Positions 1 through 10,051 are shown, counted from the stretch's first letter. The stretch is DNA of 64,000 bases from Ruegeria sp. HKCCSA071 (GCF_017872555.1 NZ_JAEDOX010000002.1:62001-126000); one strand, 5' to 3'. Translations and numbers: made by a program. The notes: generated by a model not told the origin, from the letters alone.

Positions 1-1
1 C

Positions 2-1060
2 CGATCCGAGCTGCACTTTCTACTGACCGCCCCGCCGGACGCGGATCTGTCTGCCTGGCCGGAATGCAATTTTCCCCTGATCAACCTGCCTCAGGAGCAA
101 AGCGGGGCCGCGCGTGACTTTATCGAATACTGGCGCCCAAGTATCGGGATTTGGGTCGGCGGTGATCTGATGCCCAACATCATAACCCGAGCCGATGAAC
201 AGGCCGTACCCTTGGTGTTATTTGACGCCCAGTTTACCGTTGCACTGTCCCGGAACGCGCGCTGGCTGCCAGACATAACCAGAGTGACCTTTAGTTGTTT
301 TCGCAAGATACTGACTGCAAATTCTGAAACCGCCCGACACATCCGGAGACTTGGCGTCCCGTTTTCAACAGTCGAAGATTCGCCGCCTTTGCGCATCAGC
401 CCAAACCCCAGACCTTGGCCAGAAGACGAACTGATCGAAACCAACCATACGCTTGCAGGGCGACCCGTTTGGCTGGCTGCCTGGGTGCAGGACAAAGAGT
501 TTATTTCGGTTCTGACAGCACATCGTCAGGCATTGCGCCTTTTGCACCGGTTGGTTTTGGTACTTCACGTCGCCGACGTTCACGAGGCCGCCCCCCTAAG
601 ACGGCGGCTGGAGACGATGGATTTACGCTGTGTCAACTGGGACGATGGTGACTTGATCGAAGACAGCACGCAGGTCGTTCTGACTGCAGACCCCGAAAAT
701 CTGGGGTTGTGGCACCGCGTGTCGGCAGTGACGTTCATGGCCAGTTCAATGGAACGCGGCGCAGGCGGTCAGGACCCGTCCGACGCAATCGCGCTGGGGT
801 CTGCCATAATTTCTGGACCATTCGTGCATCGCCATCACGAGCTTTACGTCCACCTTCAACAGGCAGGCGCAGCCAAGGAGGTCAAGTCAGCAACCGAGTT
901 GGGCGATGCAGTCGTACAGCTTCTGGCACCAGACCGCGCCGCTGACATGGCTTTGGCTGGATGGCAGATAATCACCGAAGGTGCGCCGCAGGCAGACACC
1001 CTCATCGAAATGGTGCAGGATATTCTGGACCAGCGGAGCGCAGATCATGCGGGCACCTGA
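2..1060 (+). CDS. waaA: 3-deoxy-D-manno-octulosonic acid (Kdo) transferase-like protein, 5' truncated
   Basis: The reading frame is open from the first bases of the window, so the N-terminus lies outside; about 352 residues remain of a family usually near 420. It resembles GT30 Kdo transferases, which add Kdo to lipid IVA at the inner membrane. The clearest match is the C-terminal donor-site region [12 protein letters not shown] followed by a GPF segment. Two usual family signatures look altered: the WLAASTHxGE-type motif reads [10 protein letters not shown], and the PRHPER-like segment is not recognisable. It overlaps lpxK by 14 bp, which supports a lipid A role and translational coupling. 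A divergent paralogue with another acceptor is possible. Confidence 0.75.
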   Translation, partial: RSELHFLLTAPPDADLSAWPECNFPLINLPQEQSGAARDFIEYWRPSIGIWVGGDLMPNIITRADEQAVPLVLFDAQFTVALSRNARWLPDITRVTFSCFRKILTANSETARHIRRLGVPFSTVEDSPPLRISPNPRPWPEDELIETNHTLAGRPVWLAAWVQDKEFISVLTAHRQALRLLHRLVLVLHVADVHEAAPLRRRLETMDLRCVNWDDGDLIEDSTQVVLTADPENLGLWHRVSAVTFMASSMERGAGGQDPSDAIALGSAIISGPFVHRHHELYVHLQQAGAAKEVKSATELGDAVVQLLAPDRAADMALAGWQIITEGAPQADTLIEMVQDILDQRSADHAGT

Positions 1061-2048
1061 TTTCTGGAACACTCCTCCGGACCAGCCGGATCTGAGGGCG
1101 CTGCTGCTGGCCCCGCTGGGCCGCCTATATGCCGCGGCGACAGCCCGCAGGATTGCCTCGAAATCAGGGGAAAATCCCGGTGTGCCCGTGATCTGCATCG
1201 GCAATCTCAATGCAGGTGGAACCGGGAAAACGCCCACCGTGATCTGGACTCTCGAACAGCTGGGTAATGCCTGGCACAAGCCGCATGTCGTGACACGAGG
1301 CCATGGCGGGTCACTGGAAGGCCCGGTGCAGGTCGATCCGGGCAGGCACACCGCCGCCGAGGTGGGGGACGAGCCGCTGTTGCTGGCGATGTTTGCTGAG
1401 GTCTGGGTCGCCAAGGATCGGGCGGCGGGCGCGCGTGCAGCGGCCGCAGCGGGGGCAACGGTGATCGTTTTGGATGATGGCTTTCAGAACCCTTCGGTCG
1501 CCAAGGATTTCTCGATTATCGTTGTGGACGCCCAGCGCGGATTTGGAAACGGCTTATGCCTGCCAGCCGGTCCGTTGCGAGAGCCCGTCGATATCGGCCT
1601 GAAACGGGCCGATCTTGTACTATCCCTGGGGGAAGAGGCGGCGCAAAAGGTATTTGCCGACACCTGGAAACGCCGGTTGACCGTTCCCCACGTCACCGGG
1701 GCGGTCGAACCTCTGCAAACCGGTATGGATTGGTCAGAAACACGTGCGTTGGCGTTTGCAGGCATCGGCTATCCCGAAAAGTTCTTCCAAACCCTGCGGC
1801 GGCTGGGTGTAGATCTGGTACGCGCCGAGGCGTTGGACGATCACCAGCCGTTGACACAGGCCCTGATGACCCGACTGGAAAATGATGCGCGTTCACTTGG
1901 CGCTCAGATGGTCACCACCGAAAAAGATGCCGTTCGCCTGCCGCCCGCTTTCCGAAGCAAAGTGATCACTTTGCCGGTTCGGCTTCAGATTTCAGACGCC
2001 GACAGGGTCAGGGACATGCTTTTGAAAGCCGCCCCTTCACCAAAGTAA
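1047..2048 (+). CDS. lpxK: Tetraacyldisaccharide 4'-kinase LpxK
   Basis: LpxK phosphorylates the 4' position of the tetraacyldisaccharide to give lipid IVA at the inner membrane. The protein has about 333 residues, normal for the family, and carries the Walker A-like [12 protein letters not shown] motif near residue 55. A segment reading [13 protein letters not shown] matches the conserved LDDGFQ motif of LpxK. I chose the ATG at 1047 (MRAPDFW) because it matches the family N-terminus and overlaps the end of the upstream Kdo-transferase-like gene by 14 bp. An in-frame start at 981 would extend deep into that gene. Confidence 0.95.
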   Translation: MRAPDFWNTPPDQPDLRALLLAPLGRLYAAATARRIASKSGENPGVPVICIGNLNAGGTGKTPTVIWTLEQLGNAWHKPHVVTRGHGGSLEGPVQVDPGRHTAAEVGDEPLLLAMFAEVWVAKDRAAGARAAAAAGATVIVLDDGFQNPSVAKDFSIIVVDAQRGFGNGLCLPAGPLREPVDIGLKRADLVLSLGEEAAQKVFADTWKRRLTVPHVTGAVEPLQTGMDWSETRALAFAGIGYPEKFFQTLRRLGVDLVRAEALDDHQPLTQALMTRLENDARSLGAQMVTTEKDAVRLPPAFRSKVITLPVRLQISDADRVRDMLLKAAPSPK

Positions 2049-2052
2049 ACCA

Positions 2053-2079
2053 GGCTGGCCCCGGCGAGGCCAGCCGGGG
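2053..2079. terminator. Hairpin between convergent lpxK and the DsbA-like gene
   Basis: The arms GGCTGGCC and GGCCAGCC form an 8-bp stem with a 7-nt loop. An overlapping CCCCGG/CCGGGG pairing competes with it. It fills the short gap between two genes ending tail to tail and probably serves both, although neither side has a strong T-run. Confidence 0.5.
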
Positions 2080-2084
2080 TCGGG

Positions 2085-2747
2085 TCAGCTGCCGAGCTCT
2101 GCTTCGATCAGCTTTTTGAAGTCCGCGTAGGACTGATTGTCAACTTTCTTGCCGTTCACGATGAAGGACGGGGTTGCCTGAATTCCATCGCGTTCAGCGT
2201 TTTCTTGATACCACGCGGCCAATGTCCGTGCTTTGGTGCCATCCTGCAAACAGGCCTCAAGCTGGTCGCCATCGATACCTGCCAGACGACCGATCTTGCG
2301 CAGTTCATCGACGATCTCGGTCGGGCCACCTGCGCGCGTCCATTCTGCCTGACCTTCATAGATCAGATCGGTGATGCCAAAGAATTTCTCGGGACCGGCG
2401 CAGCGCGCCACCATTGACGCCCACAGACCGTAGCGATCAAAATAGACCTCACGATAGGTGAACTTGACCTTACCGGTATCAATGAAATCCTTCTTGAGCT
2501 GTTTATATGCACTCATGTGAAAATTCGCGCAATGCGGGCAGGTGTAGGACGCGTATTCGATGATTTCGACAGGCGCGTCCTCGGCCCCCTGAACCATGTC
2601 AATGATGGTGGATGTATCCAGGTCCGCCTCTTGCGCCTCGGCGGCACTGACCAGCGGGAAACTTGTGTTAGAGTTTGACAGCGACACCCAATAGCCGCCA
2701 GCGGCCACGGCGACGGCTGCACAGATTACGGTTGCAATACGGCTCAT
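2085..2747 (-). CDS. DsbA-family thiol:disulfide oxidoreductase
   Basis: This is a 220-residue exported thioredoxin-fold protein that probably introduces or rearranges disulfides in periplasmic proteins. A hydrophobic N-terminal segment (about residues 3-20) suggests a signal anchor or signal peptide. The redox motif CPHC sits at residues 70-73 in the context YASYTCPHCANFH, typical of the BdbD/DsbA-like DSBA subfamily. The cis-proline loop is visible in QATPSFIVNGKKV near the C-terminus. I placed the start at MSRIATVI rather than 81 bp upstream because that removes an unlikely basic extension and begins directly at the export signal. It lies 13 bp after the DUF721 gene, so the two are probably cotranscribed. 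Confidence 0.9.
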   Translation of the reverse strand: MSRIATVICAAVAVAAGGYWVSLSNSNTSFPLVSAAEAQEADLDTSTIIDMVQGAEDAPVEIIEYASYTCPHCANFHMSAYKQLKKDFIDTGKVKFTYREVYFDRYGLWASMVARCAGPEKFFGITDLIYEGQAEWTRAGGPTEIVDELRKIGRLAGIDGDQLEACLQDGTKARTLAAWYQENAERDGIQATPSFIVNGKKVDNQSYADFKKLIEAELGS

Positions 2748-2760
2748 TCTCAGCCCTTTC

Positions 2761-3267
2761 TCAGCGTTTCTGTTTGGATAAAACGTTGCGCCCAAGACGT
2801 TCAAGGGCCGCGCGCAAATCTTCATCATTTACACTGCGTGACACTTTGTCTGCCTCGGCTGCAATTTCAGGTGCAATCTCGGGTTTTGCTTGCTTCGGTC
2901 TATGGTCAAAACTGGCCTGCCCTTCGGCAAAACCGGTTGGAGCGGTTTGAGTAATGCGGACACGGCTAATCGCATTGTAACCGTAAACCGCGTTCACTTT
3001 ACCACGCAGCTGTTCCTTCTGCATTTCCAGCATCGGGGCCTGCGGGCCTGTGGTCAGAACGGTCAGGGTCGCGCCGAAACCACCTTTGCCATAGCCGACA
3101 CTGACTGGGCGTGCGATAGCGGCGGTATCCTGACCCACGATCTCGGCCCAATGGGTCAACAGACGTGACACAGCAAAGCCCCGGCTTTCCCCGGCGCGCC
3201 TGATCTGGTCATTCAGCAAAGACGCGGTGCGCTTGAACCCGCGGGTTGACGAACGTCTGCGTTGCAT
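2761..3267 (-). CDS. DUF721 / DciA-family protein
   Basis: The 168-residue protein resembles the DUF721 (DciA-like) family, whose members include the helicase-loading factor DciA in bacteria lacking DnaC. The N-terminal part (RGFKRTASLLNDQIRRAGESRGF, then LLTHWAEIVG) has the family's helical pattern with the conserved W-x-x-I-V-G. The rest resembles a KH-like fold ending in a charged tail. The start at MQRRRSS fits the family; the upstream in-frame extension overlaps the mutY promoter region. It is divergent from mutY. Whether it performs the DciA role here is inferred from family membership only. Confidence 0.8.
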   Translation of the reverse strand: MQRRRSSTRGFKRTASLLNDQIRRAGESRGFAVSRLLTHWAEIVGQDTAAIARPVSVGYGKGGFGATLTVLTTGPQAPMLEMQKEQLRGKVNAVYGYNAISRVRITQTAPTGFAEGQASFDHRPKQAKPEIAPEIAAEADKVSRSVNDEDLRAALERLGRNVLSKQKR

Positions 3268-3348
3268 CTGGTTTCCAACTCCTGCGCCGCTATTGTAATA
3301 GGCAGAACACCGGGTGCCAGCGAAACCTGACAGGGAGACGAATAAAAC

Positions 3349-4404
3349 TTGCGTGATTCCTTTGATTTCACTGTCAGCGCTGCGCTTCTGGAGTGGTATG
3401 ACCATAACGCTCGCGCCATGCCATGGCGCACAGGACCGGCAGAGCGCGCCGCCGGGGTGCGCCCCGACCCCTATCGGGTCTGGTTATCCGAAGTGATGTT
3501 GCAACAGACGACTGTAGCAGCGGTGCGGGGTTACTTTCTGCGCTTCGTGACACGTTGGCCGACGGTTCAGGCGCTGGCCGCCGCGCCGGATGATCGGGTC
3601 ATGGGGGAATGGGCCGGCCTTGGTTATTACGCACGTGCGCGCAACCTCTTGAAGTGCGCCCGCGTTGTGACGCGGGATCACAATGGTCAGTTCCCCGATA
3701 CTTATGATGGGTTGCTGAAGTTACCCGGCATCGGCCCTTATACAGCTGCGGCAGTCTCGGCCATCGCCTTTGATCAGCCTGAGACGGTTCTGGATGGCAA
3801 TGTCGAACGCGTCATGGCCCGATTTTACGACATCCACGCGCCGCTGCCCGGCTCGAAACCCCTGCTGAAGGAAAAAGCCTCGGTGCTGACACCTTCTAAT
3901 CGGCCCGGTGATTACGCGCAGGCGGTCATGGATCTGGGGGCCACGATTTGTACACCAAAATCTCCGGCATGTGGCATTTGCCCGCTGCGCGAACCATGCA
4001 AAGCGCGGATTGCAGGAACACAGGCTGATCTTCCCCGAAAAACACCGAAGAAGCCCAAACCGACCCGTCACGGTCACGTTTACATCGCGCGCATGTCAGA
4101 TGGGGCCATGCTGCTGGAGCGCCGACCGGACAAAGGTTTGCTGGGCGGGATGCTGGGCTGGCCCGGATCGGAGTGGGCTGACGATCCGGTCGAGCACCCC
4201 CCGCTTGCGGCAGATTGGAAAATGGTGCCGGGCGAGGTGCGCCACACCTTTACGCATTTTCATCTGATTTTAAGAATATGGGCCGCAGAAACCACCGGTC
4301 AGGATGTTCCTGATCATCTGATTACAGTGGGAAAGCACAATTTCAAACCCAGCGATCTGCCCACGGTGATGCGCAAAGCCTATGATCTGTGGAAAGGACA
4401 ATAA
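3349..4404 (+). CDS. mutY: A/G-specific adenine glycosylase MutY
   Basis: MutY removes adenine mispaired with 8-oxoguanine, preventing G:C to T:A mutations. The 351-residue protein has the catalytic glutamate in SEVMLQQTT (E48), the helix-hairpin-helix LPGIGPYTAAAV, and the catalytic aspartate in LDGNVERV. The [4Fe-4S] cysteines appear in CTPKSPACGICPLREPC. The C-terminal part resembles the NUDIX-like 8-oxoG recognition domain. The start is a TTG at 3349 preceded by GGGAG at good spacing; no upstream ATG is in frame. It is divergent from the DUF721 gene. Confidence 0.95.
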   Translation: MRDSFDFTVSAALLEWYDHNARAMPWRTGPAERAAGVRPDPYRVWLSEVMLQQTTVAAVRGYFLRFVTRWPTVQALAAAPDDRVMGEWAGLGYYARARNLLKCARVVTRDHNGQFPDTYDGLLKLPGIGPYTAAAVSAIAFDQPETVLDGNVERVMARFYDIHAPLPGSKPLLKEKASVLTPSNRPGDYAQAVMDLGATICTPKSPACGICPLREPCKARIAGTQADLPRKTPKKPKPTRHGHVYIARMSDGAMLLERRPDKGLLGGMLGWPGSEWADDPVEHPPLAADWKMVPGEVRHTFTHFHLILRIWAAETTGQDVPDHLITVGKHNFKPSDLPTVMRKAYDLWKGQ

Positions 4405-4465
4405 GACCGCTGTGCATTCCCTGGCCTCGCGGCTAGGCTGACCCCATCTAGTAGGAGCAACAGAG

Positions 4466-5602
4466 ATGACCGCAACAGTCTCGTTGGCACGCTGGCAATC
4501 AGCATCACCCTTCTGGGTGTCCCTGCTGTTGATCCCGCTGATCTGGTTCACTGCTTTCGCGGGTGGATGGTGGGTTTTGCTGATCCCGATCTCGACCTGG
4601 TGGGTCTTTGCCGCGCTGGACCGGATCACCGGACTCAACGTGGAAAATGCGGACCCCGAGACGCCGGACGGCGATCTGCAACGGTACATCCTGCTGACCA
4701 AGCTTTGGGCACCCCTTCAGTTCCTTACCCTGTTTGGCCTGATCTGGTACGCGAGCCACGGCAGCCAGCTTTCGACGCCTGAGAAAATCGGCCTATTCTT
4801 TGGCATGGGTGTTATCTCGGGTACGGTCGGTATCAATTACAGCCACGAGCTGATGCATCAGAAAAGCCATTGGGAACGCTGGCTGGGCGATATCCTTCTT
4901 GCCATGGTACTTTATTCTCATTTCCGGTCCGAGCATCTGCTGGTCCATCACCGTTATGTGGGAACGCCGCGCGATCCGGTGACGGCGCGATACAACGAAG
5001 GGTTTCACCGCTTTTACCCTAGGGTGTTGCGGCAAAGTTTGATCTCGGCCTTCAACGCCGAACGCGGAAAACTGGCCCGCAAGGACCTCCCCTGGACCGA
5101 CTGCTCCAACCCGTTCTGGCGGTACTGGGCGTTGCAAGGGGGGATGCTGGCACTGGCGGCGCTGGTCGGAGGATGGTCAGGTCTGGCCCTGTTTCTGTTG
5201 CAGGCCGGGGTCGCGATCTGGCAGCTGGAACTGGTCAACTACGTGGAACATTACGGCCTGACCCGGAAGCATCTGGGGGACGGGCGGTATGAGCACGTCC
5301 TGCCCAGACATTCCTGGAATGCCTCGCAGAAAGCTTCAAACTGGTTGTTGATCAATCTGCAACGCCATTCGGATCACCACTACAAGCCAAACCGCCGGTT
5401 TCCGCTGCTTCAACACCACACGCCCGAAACGGCACCGCAACTGCCCTATGGCTATCCCGTCATGACTGTGGCTGCGATGATCCCACCGCTGTGGCGGCGG
5501 GTCATGAACCCACGGGTCCGGGAATGGCGGCGCCAGTACTACCCCGAGATCACCGATTGGCACGCCTATAACAAGGCCCTGAACCCGGTACCTGATGCGT
5601 AA
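4466..5602 (+). CDS. alkB: Alkane 1-monooxygenase (AlkB family)
   Basis: This is an integral-membrane non-haem di-iron hydroxylase of 378 residues that oxidises terminal methyl groups of medium-chain alkanes, working with rubredoxin. All diagnostic histidine boxes are visible: HELMHQ, EHLLVHHRYV, NYVEHYGL and LQRHSDHHYKP. Hydrophobic segments near residues 15-45 and 70-120 and in the middle of the protein fit the six-helix topology. No rubredoxin or AlkS-type regulator is adjacent, so electron transfer must come from elsewhere. It follows mutY by about 60 bp but probably has its own promoter. Confidence 0.93.
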   Translation: MTATVSLARWQSASPFWVSLLLIPLIWFTAFAGGWWVLLIPISTWWVFAALDRITGLNVENADPETPDGDLQRYILLTKLWAPLQFLTLFGLIWYASHGSQLSTPEKIGLFFGMGVISGTVGINYSHELMHQKSHWERWLGDILLAMVLYSHFRSEHLLVHHRYVGTPRDPVTARYNEGFHRFYPRVLRQSLISAFNAERGKLARKDLPWTDCSNPFWRYWALQGGMLALAALVGGWSGLALFLLQAGVAIWQLELVNYVEHYGLTRKHLGDGRYEHVLPRHSWNASQKASNWLLINLQRHSDHHYKPNRRFPLLQHHTPETAPQLPYGYPVMTVAAMIPPLWRRVMNPRVREWRRQYYPEITDWHAYNKALNPVPDA

Positions 5603-5604
5603 AC

Positions 5605-5624
5605 GATGCGCCGCCCGGCGCATC
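5605..5624. terminator. Hairpin after alkB
   Basis: GATGCGCC and GGCGCATC form a perfect 8-bp stem with loop GCCC immediately after the alkB stop. An alternative pairing of CCTGATGCG (inside alkB) with CGCATCAGG overlaps it. There is no strong T-run, so termination is inferred from position. Confidence 0.4.
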
Positions 5625-5667
5625 AGGCTCGGCGCTTTGGGTGCTGTTACGGTAGGACATACCGTCT

Positions 5668-7050
5668 TCAGCCTTTCATCACCCAGATATCCATCGGTGT
5701 ATCTACACCGCGCACGGATTGATCGGTAAGCTCTGTAAAGCCAGTCATGGCGACAGACGCAGACTGGTTCTCCTCTGCGATCCGCGCGCGCACGGAATCG
5801 CTGACCACGATACGCGCCTGCAAATCACGCGTCAGCGCCTCAAGCTTGGCCGCGACGTTGACGGCATTCCCGATGACAGCAAATTCAAGTCGGTTCGCGC
5901 CAATGTCTCCCAGCACGACCGAGCCATAGTGCACCCCGATCCCGACGTGGATTTCAGGCTCTCCCGCCCGGCGGCGGTCCAGATTCCATCGGTCGATCAC
6001 GCTGACCATCGCGCGTGCACATCCCAGCGCGTTGCTTGCATCCAACGGCGTGGGCACCGGGGTGCCAAAGGTCGCCATCAGACCATCCCCCAGATACTTG
6101 TCCAGAGTTCCGTGGTGGCGAAAAACTTCGGTTTCCATGCGGGCGTGAAAGCCCCGCAGCACTTCGATCACGTCATAAGGATCGCGCCCGGCGGCGTATT
6201 TCGTAAACCCGACGATGTCGATGAACAGAACGGCCACATTCTCTTTTCGGACCTGTTTCAGCGGCTCGTCATTCTGGCTCAGCTCCTCTACCACGTTGGG
6301 CGAAAAATAGCGTGACAGGTTGGCCCGTTCCCGTTCCAGCCCTGCATTGCTCATCAATAGCCGGTTCAGCCGCTGCATCGAAAGGCCCAAAGTCACGGCC
6401 ACCATCATGAACACGATCACCTGCTGGATGCGCTGAGGCGCCATGAAACTGTTCGGATCCAGAAGCTCGGCAACATCCGGGTAGCCTTGCAAGGCGGCTG
6501 CAACTTTTTCGCTGATCCCGGGAATAGGCGTTGCGACCCACCAGGCAACGATCCACCCGATCGACCACATCATCGCCGTCCAGGACCCGATGGCGATCAC
6601 GGTCCGCCAGGAATAAGCCAATGTGCCCGCGGCCAGAATGATGAAGAAGTACTGAAAGTTGTCGAACCGGTATTGCATGGCCAATGGCCTGACATCATCG
6701 CTGAAGGGATTGGGTACGATCATCCCGAGCGTCATGATCAGCAGGTCGACGAAAATCAAAAACAACTCGCCCCGCGATTGCCCGACACGACCTGCACGGC
6801 GGATCAACCACCCGTTGGCGCAGATCAGCAGCAGAATGAAATGATACCAAAGCACCTCCCATTGCGGGTTCAGAAAAATGAGCAGCACCGCAGTCAGCGC
6901 CATCGCCACCCATCGCGCACGCACAGCCAGTTCCAGACCCTCGCGCTTGTGCCGTTCCAACGCAGCCTCGGTATATTTGTTGTCCAGATCAAACGCATCG
7001 GGCTGGGTGAAAAACAGGCTTCGGCGGGGCTGTGCGGTCGTCTCGGTCAT
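5668..7050 (-). CDS. Membrane-bound class III adenylate/guanylate cyclase
   Basis: The 460-residue protein has an N-terminal membrane domain with about six hydrophobic segments (roughly residues 48-220) and a C-terminal class III cyclase domain (about 265-430). The metal-binding aspartates are visible in FIDIVGFTKYA and in KYLGDGLMATFG. The position normally holding the transition-state arginine (NxxxR) reads NVAAK, so lysine replaces arginine. The linker LSRYFSPNVVEELSQ matches the signalling helix usual in such cyclases. It probably makes cAMP in response to a membrane signal; the ligand is unknown. It lies downstream of ccrM but behind a terminator, so it is likely a separate transcript. 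Confidence 0.88.
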   Translation of the reverse strand: MTETTAQPRRSLFFTQPDAFDLDNKYTEAALERHKREGLELAVRARWVAMALTAVLLIFLNPQWEVLWYHFILLLICANGWLIRRAGRVGQSRGELFLIFVDLLIMTLGMIVPNPFSDDVRPLAMQYRFDNFQYFFIILAAGTLAYSWRTVIAIGSWTAMMWSIGWIVAWWVATPIPGISEKVAAALQGYPDVAELLDPNSFMAPQRIQQVIVFMMVAVTLGLSMQRLNRLLMSNAGLERERANLSRYFSPNVVEELSQNDEPLKQVRKENVAVLFIDIVGFTKYAAGRDPYDVIEVLRGFHARMETEVFRHHGTLDKYLGDGLMATFGTPVPTPLDASNALGCARAMVSVIDRWNLDRRRAGEPEIHVGIGVHYGSVVLGDIGANRLEFAVIGNAVNVAAKLEALTRDLQARIVVSDSVRARIAEENQSASVAMTGFTELTDQSVRGVDTPMDIWVMKG

Positions 7051-7116
7051 GGCCGTGGTCTTTCTTGCGGAGGCTTGGCAGCCTTATGCAATCACTGTTG
7101 AAGGCAAAACAAAAGA

Positions 7117-7138
7117 CCCCGCCGGTTGATCGGCGGGG
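7117..7138 (-). terminator. Rho-independent terminator of ccrM
   Basis: On the minus strand CCCCGCCG and CGGCGGGG form a perfect 8-bp stem with a 6-nt loop, followed by TCTTTTGTTTT. It lies about 50 bp after the ccrM stop. Confidence 0.85.
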
Positions 7139-7189
7139 CAAGGCATAGTGCCATGTGTCAGGCCACAGGCACCGGCGGTGTTCGTGAAT

Positions 7190-8302
<1,113 letters not shown>

Positions 8303-8348
8303 TCAAGTGTCCACGGCGCTTTTGCGCTCATTTGGTTGAGACAAGGAT

Positions 8349-8387
8349 GAGTCAAAGTCGATTCGCCGTCAAATTCTTTTTTGAATC
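8349..8387 (-). promoter_or_regulatory. Cluster of three GANTC sites upstream of ccrM
   Basis: GAGTC at 8349, GATTC at 8360 and GAATC at 8383 lie within 39 bp between rnhB and ccrM. A four-base-specified palindrome is expected about once per 256 bp. The ccrM leader of Caulobacter also contains GANTC sites that tie its expression to methylation state. A similar role here is an inference. Confidence 0.5.
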
Positions 8388-8400
8388 AGCGACTTACGAT

Positions 8401-9012
8401 TTACTCTTGATACAAGATATTGTGCACCGGTTTGAACGAACGCCTATGGTGTGGGGTCACGCCAAGATTTCGCAGCGCTTCCTTGTGTTGTTTTGACGGA
8501 TAGCCCGCGTTGGTTTCCCACCCATAACCCGGATGCTGTTGCGCTAAATCCACCATCACCTGATCGCGCCAGTTTTTCGCCAGGATTGAAGCAGCCGCGA
8601 TCGACACCGATCGTGCATCGCCCTTCACAACGGCCTGTGATTGGATTCTCAGACCCTGTGGAATCAGGTTGCCATCGATCAGCAGGAAATCAGGTGCTGG
8701 GGTCAACACCTCCACCGCGCGCATCATCGCCAAGTGCGACGCCCTCAGAATATTGATCTCATCAATTTCGGCGACAGAGGCTTCGGCCACCGCGAATTCA
8801 GCAGTGTCCCGAATCTCAGCGTCCAACGCGGCCCGGCGTTTTGCGGTCAGCTTTTTCGAGTCATTCAACCCGTCAGGAAAGTGCTTCGGGTTCAGAATCA
8901 CGGCGGCGGCTACAACCGGCCCGGCCAAAGGGCCGCGCCCGACCTCATCCACACCGGCGATACGGATATGGCCCATGTCCAGCAGCGCCTGCTCAAGTTC
9001 GAAGTTTGGCAT
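8401..9012 (-). CDS. rnhB: Ribonuclease HII
   Basis: RNase HII cleaves RNA in RNA-DNA hybrids and removes misincorporated ribonucleotides. The 203-residue protein starts MPNFELEQ and carries the signature GVDEVGRGPLAGPVVAAAVI with the acidic D-E pair, plus later conserved segments (DSKKLTAKRR; LLIDGN; SIAAASILAK; GWETNAGYPSKQH). I chose the ATG at 9012 because an AAGGG ribosome-binding sequence sits seven bases upstream. A second ATG six bases earlier is too close to that sequence. It lies about 107 bp upstream of ccrM on the same strand. Confidence 0.95.
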   Translation of the reverse strand: MPNFELEQALLDMGHIRIAGVDEVGRGPLAGPVVAAAVILNPKHFPDGLNDSKKLTAKRRAALDAEIRDTAEFAVAEASVAEIDEINILRASHLAMMRAVEVLTPAPDFLLIDGNLIPQGLRIQSQAVVKGDARSVSIAAASILAKNWRDQVMVDLAQQHPGYGWETNAGYPSKQHKEALRNLGVTPHHRRSFKPVHNILYQE

Positions 9013-9060
9013 TGTCATGCCCTTGGAAAACCGCGTTTCGCGCAGCACCGCAAGAAGAAA

Positions 9061-9088
9061 AGAGAGGGCGGCCCACACCACCCTCTCT
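9061..9088 (-). terminator. Terminator downstream of the small exported protein gene
   Basis: On the minus strand AGAGAGGG and CCCTCTCT form an 8-bp stem with a 12-nt loop, followed by TTTTCTTCTT. It sits between the 9129-9587 gene and rnhB. Confidence 0.65.
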
Positions 9089-9128
9089 CTCACGGCACTT
9101 CTTTGGCACCGTTCCTGCTCAACCCGAA

Positions 9129-9587
9129 CTACTGATAAACGACGCGGTATCCCTTCTGGCGCAGGCACGCAGGTTCATAGGCCTGCCTGACCTTTTTGCC
9201 ATTCCAGAAACCGACCTTGCACTCTTGCGGCAGGCTATTGGCATGTTTGTAATGTTTCTCGAGGCATTTCGGCCCAAGCAGCGGATGATCCTGCGAATAC
9301 CCATCATAGGTGCGCAGGCAGCGCTGGGGCAGATCGTAACGCGCCACATGCGGCGGTAACGGGCGCACCGGCTGCGCCACATATGGTGTATGGGTATAGG
9401 TCTGTTGACGCGTCGCCCGATCCTTTTTCTTTTCCTTGTTATAGTAATGAACGCCGGCACCGATGATCGCAATGGCCGCCAGCCCCCCAAGAATGTCCTT
9501 TGCGTCGGCCGCCTTCGCCTGAGAAGCTGACACACCGGTAATCGCAACTGCGGCCGCAATGATTAAAGCGATGAATTTCTTATGCAT
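9129..9587 (-). CDS. Small exported protein of unknown function
   Basis: I do not recognise a named family. The 152-residue protein starts MHKKFIALIIAAAVAI, a clear signal peptide probably cleaved near residue 25. Another hydrophobic stretch follows (ILGGLAAIAIIGAGVHYY), then a short basic segment (NKEKKKDRATR). The C-terminal half is rich in Tyr and His with four cysteines (CLRTYDGY, KCLEKHY, QECKVGF, PACLRQ) that could form two disulfides. The start at 9587 is supported by AAAGGA upstream. It is monocistronic and ends in its own terminator. An envelope location is likely; function is unknown. Confidence 0.7.
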   Translation of the reverse strand: MHKKFIALIIAAAVAITGVSASQAKAADAKDILGGLAAIAIIGAGVHYYNKEKKKDRATRQQTYTHTPYVAQPVRPLPPHVARYDLPQRCLRTYDGYSQDHPLLGPKCLEKHYKHANSLPQECKVGFWNGKKVRQAYEPACLRQKGYRVVYQ

Positions 9588-9763
9588 GATGCCTGTCCTT
9601 TCGGATGTTCGTGCGACCGCATGACGGACCGCGTGCTGATTGCCCTGAAAGTGGGGGCACCTGCCCCAGACAAGCAATAACGGCCCGGTGTTATCGGATA
9701 TCAGGCGCCGCAAACCCCTTGGGTTATTGAATATCGCGACAACTCATGCGCAGGATGCGGCCT

Positions 9764-10051
9764 ATGAAACAGATCCTCTCTTCTCTGACCTTTGCGGCCC
9801 TGTTATCGCTTGGTTCTGCTGCGACAGCGGCAGATTGTTACGCGGACTACAAAGCCAAGAAGGACAACCCGCTGCGTTTGCATTACGGCGTCATGCAGGT
9901 CACAAACTGCGACAAGGGGCAGGCCCGGGCAGAAATCGCCCAGCGCCTGAACGCATCAGGTTGGACCTTGCTTGAAGTGCAGTCCGTTTTCGGACCCGAA
10001 GGGTTGGATCAGAGGAAAGGCAATGCCGGACAATTCTATCTCCGTTTCTGA
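9764..10051 (+). CDS. Small exported protein, upstream partner of the membrane winged-helix gene
   Basis: This 95-residue protein has a signal peptide (MKQILSSLTFAALLSLGSAATAA) and a mature part of about 70 residues with two cysteines (DCYADYKAKK; VTNCDKGQAR), which could form one disulfide. The text LRLHYGVMQV, then AEIAQRLNASGWTLL, suggests a compact alpha/beta domain. I recognise no named family. Two other in-frame ATGs lie just upstream (9746, 9755); I chose 9764 because it begins the signal peptide. Its 3' end overlaps the next gene by 29 bp, implying translational coupling with the membrane winged-helix protein. Confidence 0.65.
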   Translation: MKQILSSLTFAALLSLGSAATAADCYADYKAKKDNPLRLHYGVMQVTNCDKGQARAEIAQRLNASGWTLLEVQSVFGPEGLDQRKGNAGQFYLRF

